DNA from: Spirogloea muscicola
Lineage: Eukaryota; Streptophyta; Zygnematophyceae; Spirogloeales; Spirogloeaceae
NCBI GenBank assembly: GCA_009602725.1
Contig: WELB01000182.1
Coordinates: 65,892-79,196 of the forward strand
Length of the DNA: 13,305 bases
Reading direction: 5' to 3'
Shown here: piece after piece, positions 1-7,337 of the stretch
Layout: each line of letters starts with the position of its first letter
How positions within the stretch are numbered: position 1 is the stretch's first letter
Notes under the pieces: model-generated
What the model was told of the DNA's origin: nothing
Databases searched by the model: none
What the model saw: only the letters and a program-made list of their open reading frames with translations
Made by a program: the position numbers and the translations under genes

Positions 1-1
1 T

Positions 2-130
2 CAGCATCGCAGGCCCCCGGCTTGGCACAGCCGCCGCCTTCGCTGGCCCGCCATCGCCAAGACCGCTGCCGTCAAGGCCGCCGCCAAGGCTGCCGCTAAA
101 AGCGCCGCCAAGGCCGCCGCCAAAGCCGCT

Positions 131-163
<33 letters not shown>

Positions 164-697
164 TGGCGCCTCGCAACTGGCGGCGGGTCTTGGGAGCCTG
201 GTCGGATGGCGACGAGCGGGGGGAGGGGAGGGGACCAGGGCGGGTTTTGGGGGAGGGGAGCCCCCCATTGCGGGAGGGGCGAGCGGGGAGGGAGGCAGGC
301 CCCCCCGCGCCCCCCTCCTCCCCCGCCCCACGGTCAACGACGGATCGCGACGCGCGCCGCAGACGGGCCCCGTCAGCAGAGCATCGTCGCGTTGAAACAG
401 ACGACAGTCCATGGTCTTCGCCAGGCGGCCGGACAGGGGTCAGAGGGGCGCCTGCTCGCGGCCCTGGGAACAGCCCCAGGGGGCCCCACGGCAACCAAGT
501 CCGGCGTCGCCATGCCTCGCAGCCAACCCAGTGTTGTCAAGTGGCAACCCACCCAGGCTAATGCAGCGTCATGCGCGGCACGTGGCGGGGCCCCGTCGGC
601 GCCGTCCCCCCGCCGTTGGGGGCCCCAGCGCCGCCCCGGCGTCCTGAACACGGCAAACGGCACTCGGCCGGCGCCGCTAACGGCAGCAGCCGCTTGA
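2..697 (+). CDS. Doubtful partial ORF, Lys/Ala-rich then Pro/Gly/Arg-rich
   Basis: This frame is open from the window edge to a stop at 695-697 (about 231 codons), so any gene would begin upstream. Residues from about 20 to 55 form an Ala/Lys repeat (AAK and AAAK steps) that ends in a run of about 12 alanines. Low-complexity Gly/Pro/Arg-rich sequence follows, with no recognisable domain. Lys/Ala repeats of this kind occur in linker-histone H1 tails and similar DNA-binding tails, so an H1-like tail is possible, but no globular domain is visible. The GC content is so high that long open frames arise by chance on both strands; the opposite strand is also open here with a poly-Arg stretch. I treat it as hypothetical. 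Confidence 0.22.
66..163. repeat. GCC-rich microsatellite / degenerate GCCGCCAAG repeat
   Basis: Degenerate repeats of GCCGCCAAG-type units run from about 66 to 138. They pass into a nearly pure (GCC)n run of about 12 triplets at 127-163. The sequence encodes Ala/Lys in one frame and poly-Arg on the other strand. It is prone to length change. Confidence 0.85.
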
Positions 698-1045
698 CGT
701 CGGAAGGGTGGGGTCCGCTCCGTACGCCCAGCCCGCGGTATGTCTGGGCCGGCGGCCTACAGACGGGCGCCAGATGATTGGGCGTCGGCCGACCGCCGCC
801 TGTCTGGGGACGGTTCGTCGGAAGGCGGACTGAGCGACGTGGACCACTGAAAGCTGCCGATTTATGACACATCCGACGATCGACAGGGACTCCATCCTCG
901 CTCGCGTACATTTCTGCCACGTGGTGCCACGTGACGCCGGCGGCCACGGGGGGGGAAGTACGGGCGGCAGTTGTACTTACCGACGGGTTGGTAGGCACCG
1001 GTCAGCAAATATCTAACTGGCTTTCAATTCTTAGGAAACATAATC
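698..1045. other. No recognisable gene
   Basis: This is a GC-rich stretch with only short overlapping open frames on both strands. I see no conserved motif, RNA gene or clear repeat. Confidence 0.5.
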
Positions 1046-1078
1046 TGACGGCAATGGCTGTGATTGGTCAGCACATTG
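1046..1078 (-). repeat. Solitary family-1 LINE tail (minus), diverged
   Basis: Bases 1051-1072 (gcaatggctgtgattggtca and flanks) match the reverse complement of the family-1 3' tail hairpin seen at 7134-7151 and 2916-2935. The stem partners GGCTG and CAGC are recognisable but degraded. Confidence 0.55.
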
Positions 1079-1233
1079 ACGGAACAAAGTTGGAAAAAGG
1101 TGGCCAGAAATCGCTGCACTTCGGGCGGATCTAGGCTCCTCCGTGTTACCTGACCCGCCCTGGCTCTCTGTCCAGGACGCTCGCCTTGCCTCTGCGTGCT
1201 GCGCGTACCCAGATTGAAGCAAGACCCTTCCAG

Positions 1234-1349
1234 TTTATGTTTTGACCCGTGGTCATTGAGCGGGTCAATCTGCTGTATGTATGTTATGTAGATCTTCAGA
1301 TGTGCTTGCCTTTGCTATTTGGCCTACATTTTCTTATACACGAAATTCT
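1234..1349 (+). mobile_element. 5'-truncated family-2 RLE LINE end (116 bp)
   Basis: The segment starts inside the last codons of the family-2 ORF (YVLTRGH then stop at 1257-1259). It continues through the same 3' UTR as 2553-2675, including the stop-codon stem-loop at 1242-1268, the 'agatgtgcttgcctttg' stretch and the terminal 'atacacg'. It lacks about 7-10 bases of the fuller copy near 1315. The 7-bp direct repeat CTTCCAG flanks it at 1227-1233 and 1350-1356, which looks like a target-site duplication. The right flank is family-1 tail sequence (minus). It is a dead-on-arrival insertion with no coding capacity. Confidence 0.8.
1242..1268 (+). promoter_or_regulatory. Family-2 stop-codon stem-loop
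   Basis: TTGACCCG and CGGGTCAA form a perfect 8-bp stem around an 11-base loop that contains the stop codon. It is the same structure as at 2561-2587, 5619-5647 and 12195-12221. Confidence 0.75.
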
Positions 1350-1385
1350 CTTCCAGTAGAGAGCGATGGCTGGATTGGCCAGCCC
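1350..1385 (-). repeat. Family-1 tail hairpin (minus), broken by family-2 insertion
   Basis: Read on the minus strand this is GGGCTGGCCAATCCAGCC followed by 'atcgctctctactggaagag', the same order as the tail at 2893-2935 and 7116-7151. The family-2 copy at 1234-1349 interrupts it at the CTTCCAG repeat. Confidence 0.65.
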
Positions 1386-1590
1386 AGGAAGAAAGAGAAT
1401 ACCGATTGCCGCTGGCTCGCTAGCTCAAGTCTACCGTATGCGCCTCTCCATCTCCCTCCAGCGGTCCGTGGCCCACGCCTTGCACCTGCGTGCAGGCCGT
1501 GCTCTAGCTGCAGCCTCTGGCTTTCGTCAGGGGAACTTTTTTCCGGCTGCTTCTCCTTCGAGTCTGCGACTCCTTACTCGTCTTTACTAA
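1386..1590 (+). pseudogene. Family-1 LINE C-terminal fragment, copy A
   Basis: This is a 5'-truncated end of the family-1 RT-RLE protein. The frame is open and ends at a TAA (1588-1590). It encodes the conserved C-terminal segment GSLAQVYRMRLSISLQRS, then AHALHLRAGRALAAASGFRQG, and a final SLRLLTRLY. These align with residues 815-873 of the long ORF at 7867-10500. Nothing upstream of this segment is present, so it has no RT and no nuclease residues and cannot act. Coding homology begins directly after a minus-oriented family-1 tail hairpin at 1368-1385, an unusual junction repeated elsewhere in the window. The terminal residue pattern TRLY differs from the usual TRGY. Confidence 0.8.
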
Positions 1591-1695
1591 ATCATTCATC
1601 CTACCGGGAAAGCTCTGAGACAGCGCTCTTGGCCCCTTGTGTCCTTGTCAATAATAAGGGCAGCAGAGCGAGCAGCCTGGCTTTTCCTTGAGTGA
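1591..1695 (+). other. Copy A 3' flank with degraded family-1 tail
   Basis: The sequence 'ggccccttgtgtccttgtcaat' at about 1630-1652 resembles the start of the family-1 tail (ggccccttcagaccttgtccat). The hairpin that should follow is not clearly preserved. Copy B starts at about 1696. Confidence 0.4.
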
Positions 1696-1868
1696 CCCGG
1701 CAGAGTTGAAGTGTTCCGGATGCGCTTGGCCATCTCCCTGCAGAGGTCCCATGCCTTCCCTGTCCACTTGTGTGCAGGCCGCGACTTGGCTGCCTCCCGT
1801 TTCGTCAGGGCGACAACTTTCCGCCCACTACCTAATCTGACTTGCACTTACTGACTAGAGGTTTCTGA
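1696..1868 (+). pseudogene. Family-1 LINE C-terminal fragment, copy B (frameshifted)
   Basis: Bases 1699-1790 encode VFRMRLAISLQRS followed by a shortened FPVHLCAGRDLAAS segment, which matches the family-1 C-terminus. The reading frame then shifts. The last ten codons, SDLHLLTRGF and the TGA at 1866-1868, lie in another frame (1836-1868), so this is a decayed pseudogene. It has no RT or nuclease part. Its 3' UTR begins at 1869, is interrupted by the family-2 insertion 1885-2675, and resumes at 2676 up to the hairpin at 2750-2768. With the insertion mentally removed, the order stop codon, short UTR, 'cccttcagacctt', hairpin is the standard family-1 3' end. Confidence 0.8.
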
Positions 1869-1874
1869 GAGCCC

Positions 1875-1884
1875 CCTTGCTTCC
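1875..1884 (+). repeat. Target-site duplication, left copy (CCTTGCTTCC)
   Basis: The ten bases CCTTGCTTCC recur exactly at 2676-2685, on the other side of the family-2 copy. A perfect 10-bp direct repeat at both element boundaries is expected from target-primed reverse transcription. Confidence 0.75.
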
Positions 1885-2578
1885 CGTTGGGGTGCGCCAG
1901 TGCGGATGCGGCTTCCGTGGAGAGAGTGCTGTGCTCGCCGCTCACATGCTAAGATGCCCCACTGGACCAGAAGTGGTGGGCATTCACAATCTCCTTCGCG
2001 ATGCCCTGGCGGGCTTGATGCGCAACGCCGGCTACCGAGCGGTCGTGGAAGTCAACAATATCATGCCTATCACCACGGACGCCCAGGGACGTCATAATCG
2101 CCGCACACTTGACATTGCGGGCGTGCAACCTGGTGGAGGACCACGGGCCCTGGTCGACGTTGTTGTTACGGAGGCATATAAGGGCCCAGCATCGACACAC
2201 ATCGCTGGGCATGCAGTGGGCGGTGCAGAACAAAGAAAACTGCGGCACTACTCCGATTGCCCCCAATGCGATCAGCTCCTGCCAGCGGCAATCGACATCT
2301 ATGGCTGTCTGGGTCCTCGTCTCCACACTCTCCTTCAAAACATTGCCAATCTAGGCTACACTCAACGTGCAGATGTGTTTCCGGCTGAGATGGGCTTGCC
2401 AGCTGCATACCTGTCGCTCTTGCGACGACGAGTTTCGGCCTGTTTGCAGCGTGCTCAGGCTAGTGCCTTGCACCAGAAAGCTGGGCGAGCTCTAGTTGGT
2501 GGCAGAAGGGCTCCGTTTCTGGCATCTAGAATTCATGCATCAATTAGTGACCTTTATGTTTTGACCCGTGGTTATTGA
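1885..2578 (+). pseudogene. Family-2 LINE C-terminal zinc knuckle and RLE domain, truncated
   Basis: The frame is open from before 1877 to TGA at 2576-2578. Counting from the ATG at 1877 (233 residues), a CxC...HxxxC zinc knuckle is formed by C9, C11, H23 and C27. A restriction-like endonuclease core follows: IHNLLRDAL (37-45), VVEVN with E58, RRTLDIAG with D79, PGGGPRALVDVVV with D94, and a basic RKLRHYSD segment (120-127). The C-terminus is the helix-rich tail ending SDLYVLTRGY. The order and spacing match residues 640-873 of the long family-1 ORF, but the sequence is clearly a different family. In such elements RLE nicks the target DNA for reverse transcription. The reverse transcriptase is missing, so this copy is inactive. 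The ATG at 1877 is incidental, because it partly precedes the element boundary. Confidence 0.85.
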
Positions 2579-2587
2579 GCGGGTCAA
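2561..2587 (+). promoter_or_regulatory. Stem-loop enclosing the family-2 stop codon
   Basis: TTGACCCG (2561-2568) pairs perfectly with CGGGTCAA (2580-2587) around an 11-base loop holding the codons for Gly-Tyr and the TGA. The structure is present in four copies in the window and keeps pairing in the diverged copy at 5619-5647. In an mRNA it would sit exactly at translation termination. It could also be part of the RNA recognised by the reverse transcriptase. Confidence 0.7.
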
Positions 2588-2675
2588 TCTGCTGTAGGTC
2601 ATGTAGATCTTTAGATGTGCTTGCCTTTGTACTTGGCCATTTGGCCTACATTTGTTTCTTATACACGGAATTCAT

Positions 2676-2790
2676 CCTTGCTTCCGTCTTTGCCATTTGT
2701 ATCTTGCTTCTTGCGCCATCCGGCCCCTTCAGACCTTGACCATTCTTTTGGGCTGGCCTCTCACAGCCACCAGTCAATTGGAAGCGCTGC
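2676..2790 (+). repeat. Copy B 3' UTR and family-1 tail hairpin
   Basis: Bases 2722-2768 read ggccccttcagaccttgacc, a short spacer, then GGGCTGGCCTCTCACAGCC (2750-2768). The stem GGCTG/CAGCC is 2751-2755 with 2764-2768. The following 'caccagtcaattggaagcg' matches tails at 4991-5019 (inverted) and 11979-12007. This is the continuation of the copy B 3' UTR after the family-2 insertion. Confidence 0.75.
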
Positions 2791-2796
2791 TTCTCT

Positions 2797-3330
2797 TGTC
2801 GGGCTGGCTGTCCACAACTCTTGCACGAGTCGGGACAGCCACTTCTTTCCGTCTATCGGCTATCGTCTATTGGCTTTCCCGCTTGGGGGGAGAGACTCTT
2901 CCCGTAGAGGGCGATTGCTGTGATTGGCCAGCCCCGAAAAAGATAGGGCTTCTTGGCCCCTTCGGAACTTGTCACTCTCTGTCTAGCATTTTGGTGTTGT
3001 GTTGCCTAGCTGTGTGGTGTTTCCTCTCGGCCCCTTTTTGGCTCTTTGGACTTTGTCCATTCACTTTGGGCTGGCGTTTTCCCGGCCCCTACCTTCTGTG
3101 GGCGAGCAACTTTTTTCATTTCTTTCGGGCTGGCTGTTCACAGCCCTCTCTTGAGTACAGATTACTCAGCGTCAATTCAGTAGAGTTGTGTGCAATCTAT
3201 GCGCTGTCCGACCCTTTCAGACCTTCTTCATCCCTTTTGGACTGGCCTCTCACAGCATATGCATTACATGAAGAGCAGTCTTTTTGGAAGAGCTTCTCCT
3301 TCCTTCCTGTTTTGGGCTGGCCTCGTGGCT
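2797..3330. repeat. Cluster of solitary family-1 tails
   Basis: At least five further tail hairpins occur: gggctggctgtccacaac near 2800 (plus, incomplete), 2893-2935 on minus (ctcttcccgtagagg ... ggccagcccc), 3028-3104 on plus with the long form including 'gactttgtccattc' and 'gtgggcgagcaac', 3127-3150 on plus, and 3209-3300 on plus with 'gaccctttcagacc' before the hairpin and 'ttggaagagcttctcc' after it. A degraded one lies at about 3313-3333. No coding sequence is associated. Overlapping open frames here encode repetitive Leu/Phe/Ser-rich translations of these tails and are not genes. Confidence 0.7.
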
Positions 3331-4030
3331 GACCTTTATCAGCCCATCGGGCCAATTCCAGAAAGCTTCTGTCTTCTGTCTTCTGTCTTTGTCTTCAGCC
3401 AACGCCCATCTAAAAGAGCAACATCTCCTTCCCATTGCTAGTCATTCTACTTAAGGCTGCTGTCCAGGGGATCTTGACTGGCCGTTCGTTGTAGCCACAT
3501 TGTTTGCTCCAAACAAGACCTTGGCCAATCCTCAAGGCTCACCATGTCACAGCCCTTCCATTCCTCTCTTATGGAAATGACCAAACCACAGCCAAATCCC
3601 CCTCTTGTAAGAGCTTCTTCATTTAGTCGGGAAACATCCCACTTTCTTCTTCTGCAACAAGAGCTTCTTCTTCTGTTGCAAGCCAGTAGTCTGAGCTTGT
3701 GCCTTCAGTGCTGCCAATCCTCTGAGCTGGCCTTTCTCTCAGCCAATTAAGCAGCCAAATGTAGGTGGCTCTCTGCTTTGCTTATCTAGACCTACGCACA
3801 TAAGTGGTTCTCATTTTGTTATCACAACAAGGTGTTGCGGTCTTGGATGCCTGTTTGGCTCTGGGCCTAGGCGTGATTGAGTGCCTGAGCTGAGATCACT
3901 CTTACTTAAGTCCCCATATTTGTGTGAGCCAGAACAATACCAGCCCAGCACATTGTCGCAGTGTCGGGCCGCCATGTTGCTTCTGCTGAATGAGCCCCAG
4001 TTTGTTGTGCAGCTAGTGCTACTCTGTCCA
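3331..4030. other. No recognisable gene; short simple repeats
   Basis: The stretch contains three exact tandem copies of CTTCTGT (3366-3386), CTTCTT-rich tracts around 3610-3680, and a 7-bp perfect inverted repeat TGCAACA/TGTTGCA (3653-3659 with 3674-3680). A tail-like 'gagctggcctttctctcagccaat' lies at about 3725-3748. Nothing else was recognised. Confidence 0.5.
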
Positions 4031-4038
4031 TGAAGACT

Positions 4039-4175
4039 GGGCTTGCCGCTCACAGCCATCCGCTGGAAGAGTACTTCTCGTTGGTAGAGGGCAATCCCTC
4101 CACAGCCATCTGTCCCTTTACTTTCTTCATTCTTCTTTCAGGGCCTCTCGTAGCCACCGCCCTCTCCTGGAAGCG
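4039..4175 (+). repeat. Degraded family-1 tails
   Basis: Bases 4039-4074 (gggcttgccgctcacagcc then atccgctggaagagtacttc) and 4130-4175 (tttcagggcctctcgtagcc then accgccctctcctggaagcg) follow the order hairpin, short spacer, 'tggaagag/g' typical of the solitary tails. The stems are weakened by substitutions. Confidence 0.55.
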
Positions 4176-4558
4176 TCTTTCTTCTTCTTTTTGAAGTCTT
4201 CTCCTCTTGCACTGGCATCCCTTGCAGCCACTGCTTTGCTCGACAAGTCAGACAAGGGACTTGGTGAATTAGACCGCAAGAAAGGGTACGAGGGTTTTCT
4301 CAAGGCGGCGCAGGCTGCAAGACGCTAGCCCAGAGTGATGCAATGGGTGGCGTCCGAGCACGGGCCCCTGCTTCTCACGGACTACAAAGCGCGGCCTTCA
4401 GCATAATTTCGTGTAGTAAAAGCAGGGCGATGCTGAGGTGCCGCGCAATCTCAGTACCTCACGCTAGGAAAGAAAGCAAAACAAGGGTACTACGAATTGG
4501 CGGCAGGCAAGCAGCTGGATCTGGAGACGAAACAATGCCAGGCGGGTGGCTGAACAGA
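4176..4558. other. No recognisable gene
   Basis: Only short unsupported open frames are present on both strands. No repeat or RNA gene was recognised. Confidence 0.5.
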
Positions 4559-4587
4559 AGGAAGCGCGGCCAGATTGACTGGTGGCT
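4559..4587 (-). repeat. 29-bp exact repeat, truncated family-1 tail
   Basis: The 29 bases here (AGGAAGCGCGGCCAGATTGA and nine more) are identical to 4991-5019. They also match 11979-12007 inverted with about two differences. They are the distal part of a minus-oriented family-1 tail cut off inside the hairpin. Confidence 0.75.
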
Positions 4588-4990
4588 AAAGTAATGAGTG
4601 AGGCTGAAGGAACGACCCAGCTTGCAGACGTGGCGCGAGGCTTGGCGGTACAGCGGTCGGCAAATTGCTGTCTGCTCTGCAGCGTGCAGCCGAAGCAAAG
4701 ACATCCAACAGGCAGTAGTAGGATTCGCTCCACCTGGTCACGCAGCCCTCGTTGGATGCTGTGGGTCCCGTAGCCCTTGGCGGCGCCCCCACCTGCGCCC
4801 ACGCTTTTGTCGTTCCTCCTCATTGGTTGTCTGCATTCGTCATATTTCTCTGGCCTTTTGGGTTCTTCTAGCTGCCCACATTTTGCATCCTGCCATTGAG
4901 GTGTCGTAAGTGTGATTGGCAGCAGGTGTGTTAGAATTTTGACCAACATGAGCCGTGCAAGACACCTGGGCGCCTGGGCGGGACCCCTGC
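4588..4990. other. No recognisable gene
   Basis: A minus-strand frame is open over much of 4464-5102, but its translation shows no domain and partly reads through the tail repeats at both ends. I do not call it a gene. Confidence 0.5.
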
Positions 4991-5056
4991 AGGAAGCGCG
5001 GCCAGATTGACTGGTGGCTGGGAAAGGCCAGGATTGGACAAGGTCTGAAAGGAGCC
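4991..5056 (-). repeat. Solitary family-1 tail, minus, fairly complete
   Basis: On the minus strand the order is ggctcctttcagaccttgtcc, aatcctggcctttcccagcc, then accagtcaatctggccgcgc. This closely follows the plus-strand tails at 2722-2790 and 11893-12007. Confidence 0.75.
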
Positions 5057-5504
5057 TGCGCAGCGCCAAGCGACCAATGATTTGAATGCTTGTCGGCGAC
5101 AATTCTCTGCCTTTTCTTACGGATGGCCTAATCTTGCTGGCGATGATTCTCTGACATTGTGCCAGACTGGCTACCGATGGAAGCGCAGATGTGTGTTGTC
5201 AGTCAAAGAACGGGTGCTCGACGTGGAGTCACTGGAGTGATAGGGTATACACCAAGGGGTTAAAATGGGCAGCCCTGAGGAACTCGAATATGTCAAGGTT
5301 GGGATGGATGCTATGGGTGGGAAGACGCATTTGTACTGAAGTTAGCAGCTTCCAGTGACGGATTGACACGCTTAGCACCACAGATTAAGGGGAAAGCAAT
5401 CGTCCATGCTTCTGAAAACGACAATGTGACTTCATTTCCTCAAGCGAAATTGTGGATGTAATTAGTGGCACGGCTGCAATCTACCATCTGTGCATCAGCC
5501 TGGG
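5057..5504. other. No recognisable gene
   Basis: The base composition is lower in GC than in the LINE. No conserved ORF, RNA gene or repeat was recognised. The right part may be the decayed upstream portion of the family-2 copy that becomes recognisable at about 5505. Confidence 0.4.
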
Positions 5505-5700
5505 TGCAGCGAGCTCAGGCTCATGCTTTGTCAACTGAAAGCTAGGCGGGCTTCACTTGGTGGCAGAAGCACTTTATTTGCCGTTAGGTTTTTGGACATT
5601 AATTAGCAACCTCTACTTGCTGACCCGTAGTTATCAAGCGGGTCAGCTAAGCAGCAGTTGATGTAATCTGTAGATTGCTTGTCTTTGTACTTGACGCTCA
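5505..5700 (+). pseudogene. Decayed family-2 LINE end
   Basis: Nucleotide similarity to 2440-2640 is visible through 'gcagcg.gctcaggct', 'gaaagct.ggcg', 'ttggtggcagaag', 'attagcaacctctac' and the 3' UTR 'gattgcttgtctttgtacttg'. The C-terminal codons read ISNLYLLTRSY. The canonical stop is replaced by CAA, so the frame would continue to a TGA at 5659-5661. The upstream frame is broken. It is an old non-functional copy. The stem around the lost stop is nevertheless intact, and one base longer, at 5619-5647. Confidence 0.7.
5619..5647 (+). promoter_or_regulatory. Family-2 stem-loop with compensating change
   Basis: GCTGACCCG (5619-5627) pairs with CGGGTCAGC (5639-5647) around the same 11-base loop length as the other copies. 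The outer T-A pair of the other copies is a C-G pair here, so both sides changed together. Confidence 0.65.
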
Positions 5701-5767
5701 GGCCTTCATCACTCGCTTCAAATATGCAAACCTGTTGAGACGCACGTCCTCCGATCAGTGGTAGCGA

Positions 5768-5815
5768 TGACTTTCTACTGTTGACAGGCAGTGACTTTCT
5801 ACTGTTGACAGGCAG
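5768..5815 (+). repeat. Exact 24-bp tandem duplication
   Basis: The 24-bp unit beginning TGACTTTCTACTGTTGACAG occurs twice without mismatch (5768-5791 and 5792-5815). No gene is associated. Confidence 0.9.
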
Positions 5816-6304
5816 CAATGGTCGCCCATGCCCAACGTAATGCGTACTGCCAGGGCCCAAGATACAAGCAGACCTGGAGCCCATCTCCGAATTCTTGCCA
5901 GCTCCTCCCTTGATGTTGGAAGGAGCTCCGCTGCACAACAGAAGCTCCCTACAGGCGCAGCAGCAGTCAAAGGGCAGTCCCAAAAGACGCACACTACATA
6001 ACTGCTTAAGAAAGCTCCATGAGAGCCTCAAGGGGGAGCAGAAAGGGTCTGGGTGTTCTCCACATTGTTGCTCATCTTGTATAGCTGTTCTCAGTCCAAG
6101 GAAAGAGTGTGGTCCCCAGGTGGGCACCTCACTACCCTAAGAAACCTGGCCACTGCTTGCCCGACTCTACTGCTCCAGGCTTGCCACATCCGGCCGTTGC
6201 TGCTTGCGGATGCTTCATGATCACAAGGTACGAGCTGCTGACTATGCTGCCTGCAGGAGTCTAGAAGGCCAACTTGCTTGGCAAGGACAGGTAGATTAGC
6301 TCTT
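5816..6304. other. No recognisable gene
   Basis: A minus-strand open frame spans 5603-6127, but it reads through the 24-bp duplication and the family-2 remnant and shows no domain. Nothing else is seen. Confidence 0.45.
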
Positions 6305-6338
6305 GTGCAAGAGACATTGTTGTGCAAGAGACATTGTT
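6305..6338 (+). repeat. Exact 17-bp tandem duplication
   Basis: GTGCAAGAGACATTGTT occurs at 6305-6321 and again at 6322-6338. Confidence 0.9.
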
Positions 6339-7007
6339 GTGACCGGCAGCATGTTGTTTTGCTCAACTAGAGCAGCCGGTAAATTGCTAAGATTCTGACT
6401 GCCTCACAATAGTTGGACTTCAAATTTGTTCGGTAAGTTAGCAAGTTAATGTAGAAGAGATGTTGTAGTGCTTCACATTCATTGTGAGAAGTCTGGTGCA
6501 TGACTTCGCATAGAATTATCTCTCCCAAGCTCGCTGCCACAGCAAGCTTTCAGCGAGAGTAGCTGCAGTATGTCACTCCGTCTGATCTCCGCCGTGATAG
6601 GGCAGCCCTTACACCCTTTGCCCATTAAGAGGTTGCCAAGCCATCCAACCTCGCTGTTGCCCATCAGCTACTGTCTTCATCCTACTAAGAGATTCTAATT
6701 TATCCAACCTCCGTGTATCTTGGAAGGCCAGAGGTCCCGGTCCTCTGGCAAGTAATGAAGACTGCAAGTGCACTCACGCACAGCCATCTTCTAGGGCTAG
6801 TGAGCCCGTCATCTAGGAGCTGGCCGCTATGCTAAGAAGGCTACTGACAGCTCGCAGCTACCCCCTCGTGAGAGCTTACCTGCCGCTCCTGCTCCGCTTG
6901 GCTTCTCACAAAGAGTCAAATTTTTCCACCGCCAGTCCGTACCTCTTGATTGAGCCCGCGAGTGAGAGGGGAGCCGAAAGTGGGGTAAAAAGTCAGCTCA
7001 TAGGATT
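6339..7007. other. No recognisable gene; one small hairpin
   Basis: A perfect 7-bp inverted repeat GAGGTTG/CAACCTC (6629-6635 with 6646-6652) lies here. The motif 'taagaggtt ... atccaacctc' recurs imperfectly at about 6684-6712. Short open frames show no domain. Confidence 0.45.
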
Positions 7008-7151
7008 GGCTGGCCTCTCACAGCCATCACCTCACATTGGAAGAGCTATTTGAATTTCCAAGGGGGCGAGGGCTGGGCAAGGGCTGTGGAAATAAGCTAT
7101 CCCAAAGAAACAGCTCTTCCAGTATACGGCAATGGCTGTGAGAGGCCAGCC
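7008..7151. repeat. Imperfect palindrome made of two head-to-head family-1 tails
   Basis: The left arm starts with GGCTGGCCTCTCACAGCC (7008-7025), then 'atcacctcacattggaagagct'. The right arm carries the exact reverse complement of the 18-bp hairpin at 7134-7151, preceded by 'agctcttccagtatacggcaat'. An inner pair ATTTCCA/TGGAAAT (7054-7060 with 7087-7093) continues the symmetry, leaving a centre of about 26 bp. The right arm continues outward into 'ggacaaggtctgaaagggcc' (7161-7180). It is either a foldback element or two tails inserted in opposite orientation. Confidence 0.75.
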
Positions 7152-7180
7152 CACAGTAATGGACAAGGTCTGAAAGGGCC

Positions 7181-7337
7181 GGAAGGTGCAAAATATCACA
7201 ATTTTATCTGTGACTTCTGCAAATGGATGCTCAATAACCTCTATCATCAATTGCAGATCCCAAATACTGGAGGGTTGAAAATTGTTACCCTGGCCGGAAT
7301 TGGAGACAGCAGCCAAGGCGCGGCCAAAGTAAGCGAG
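7181..7337. other. Spacer without recognised feature
   Basis: No gene or repeat was recognised between the palindrome and the minus-strand tail array. Confidence 0.5.

Larger units (their letters stand above)
1885..2675 (+). mobile_element. Family-2 RLE-type LINE, 5'-truncated copy inserted in family-1 copy B
   Basis: This 791-bp insertion starts within the coding region just before the zinc knuckle and runs to the 3' end at about 2671-2675 ('atacacggaattcat'). A 10-bp direct repeat flanks it at 1875-1884 and 2676-2685. There is no poly-A tail. The 3' UTR from 2579 is only about 97 bp. The segment 2309-2675 is repeated, inverted and nearly unchanged, at 12108-12476, which suggests recent activity of this family. 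Confidence 0.85.

Noticed and set aside
96-494. Minus-strand frame with poly-Arg
   Set aside because: It is the antisense reading of the GCC repeat, with no domain.
373-663. Possible decayed RLE-like segment on the minus strand (VFRT ... HDAAL)
   Set aside because: A few residues resemble the region before the zinc knuckle of the family-1 protein, but spacing is wrong and the cysteines are missing. Too weak to call.
2561-2587. Bacterial-type intrinsic terminator
   Set aside because: The stem has no T tract after it, encloses a stop codon, and lies in a eukaryotic retrotransposon.
2652-3332. 226-codon plus-strand frame rich in Leu/Phe/Ser
   Set aside because: It reads through several solitary retrotransposon tails, and its apparent membrane-like composition comes from those T/C-rich repeats.
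4464-5102. 212-codon minus-strand frame
   Set aside because: It begins and ends in the two related tail repeats and has no domain; composition is as expected for chance.
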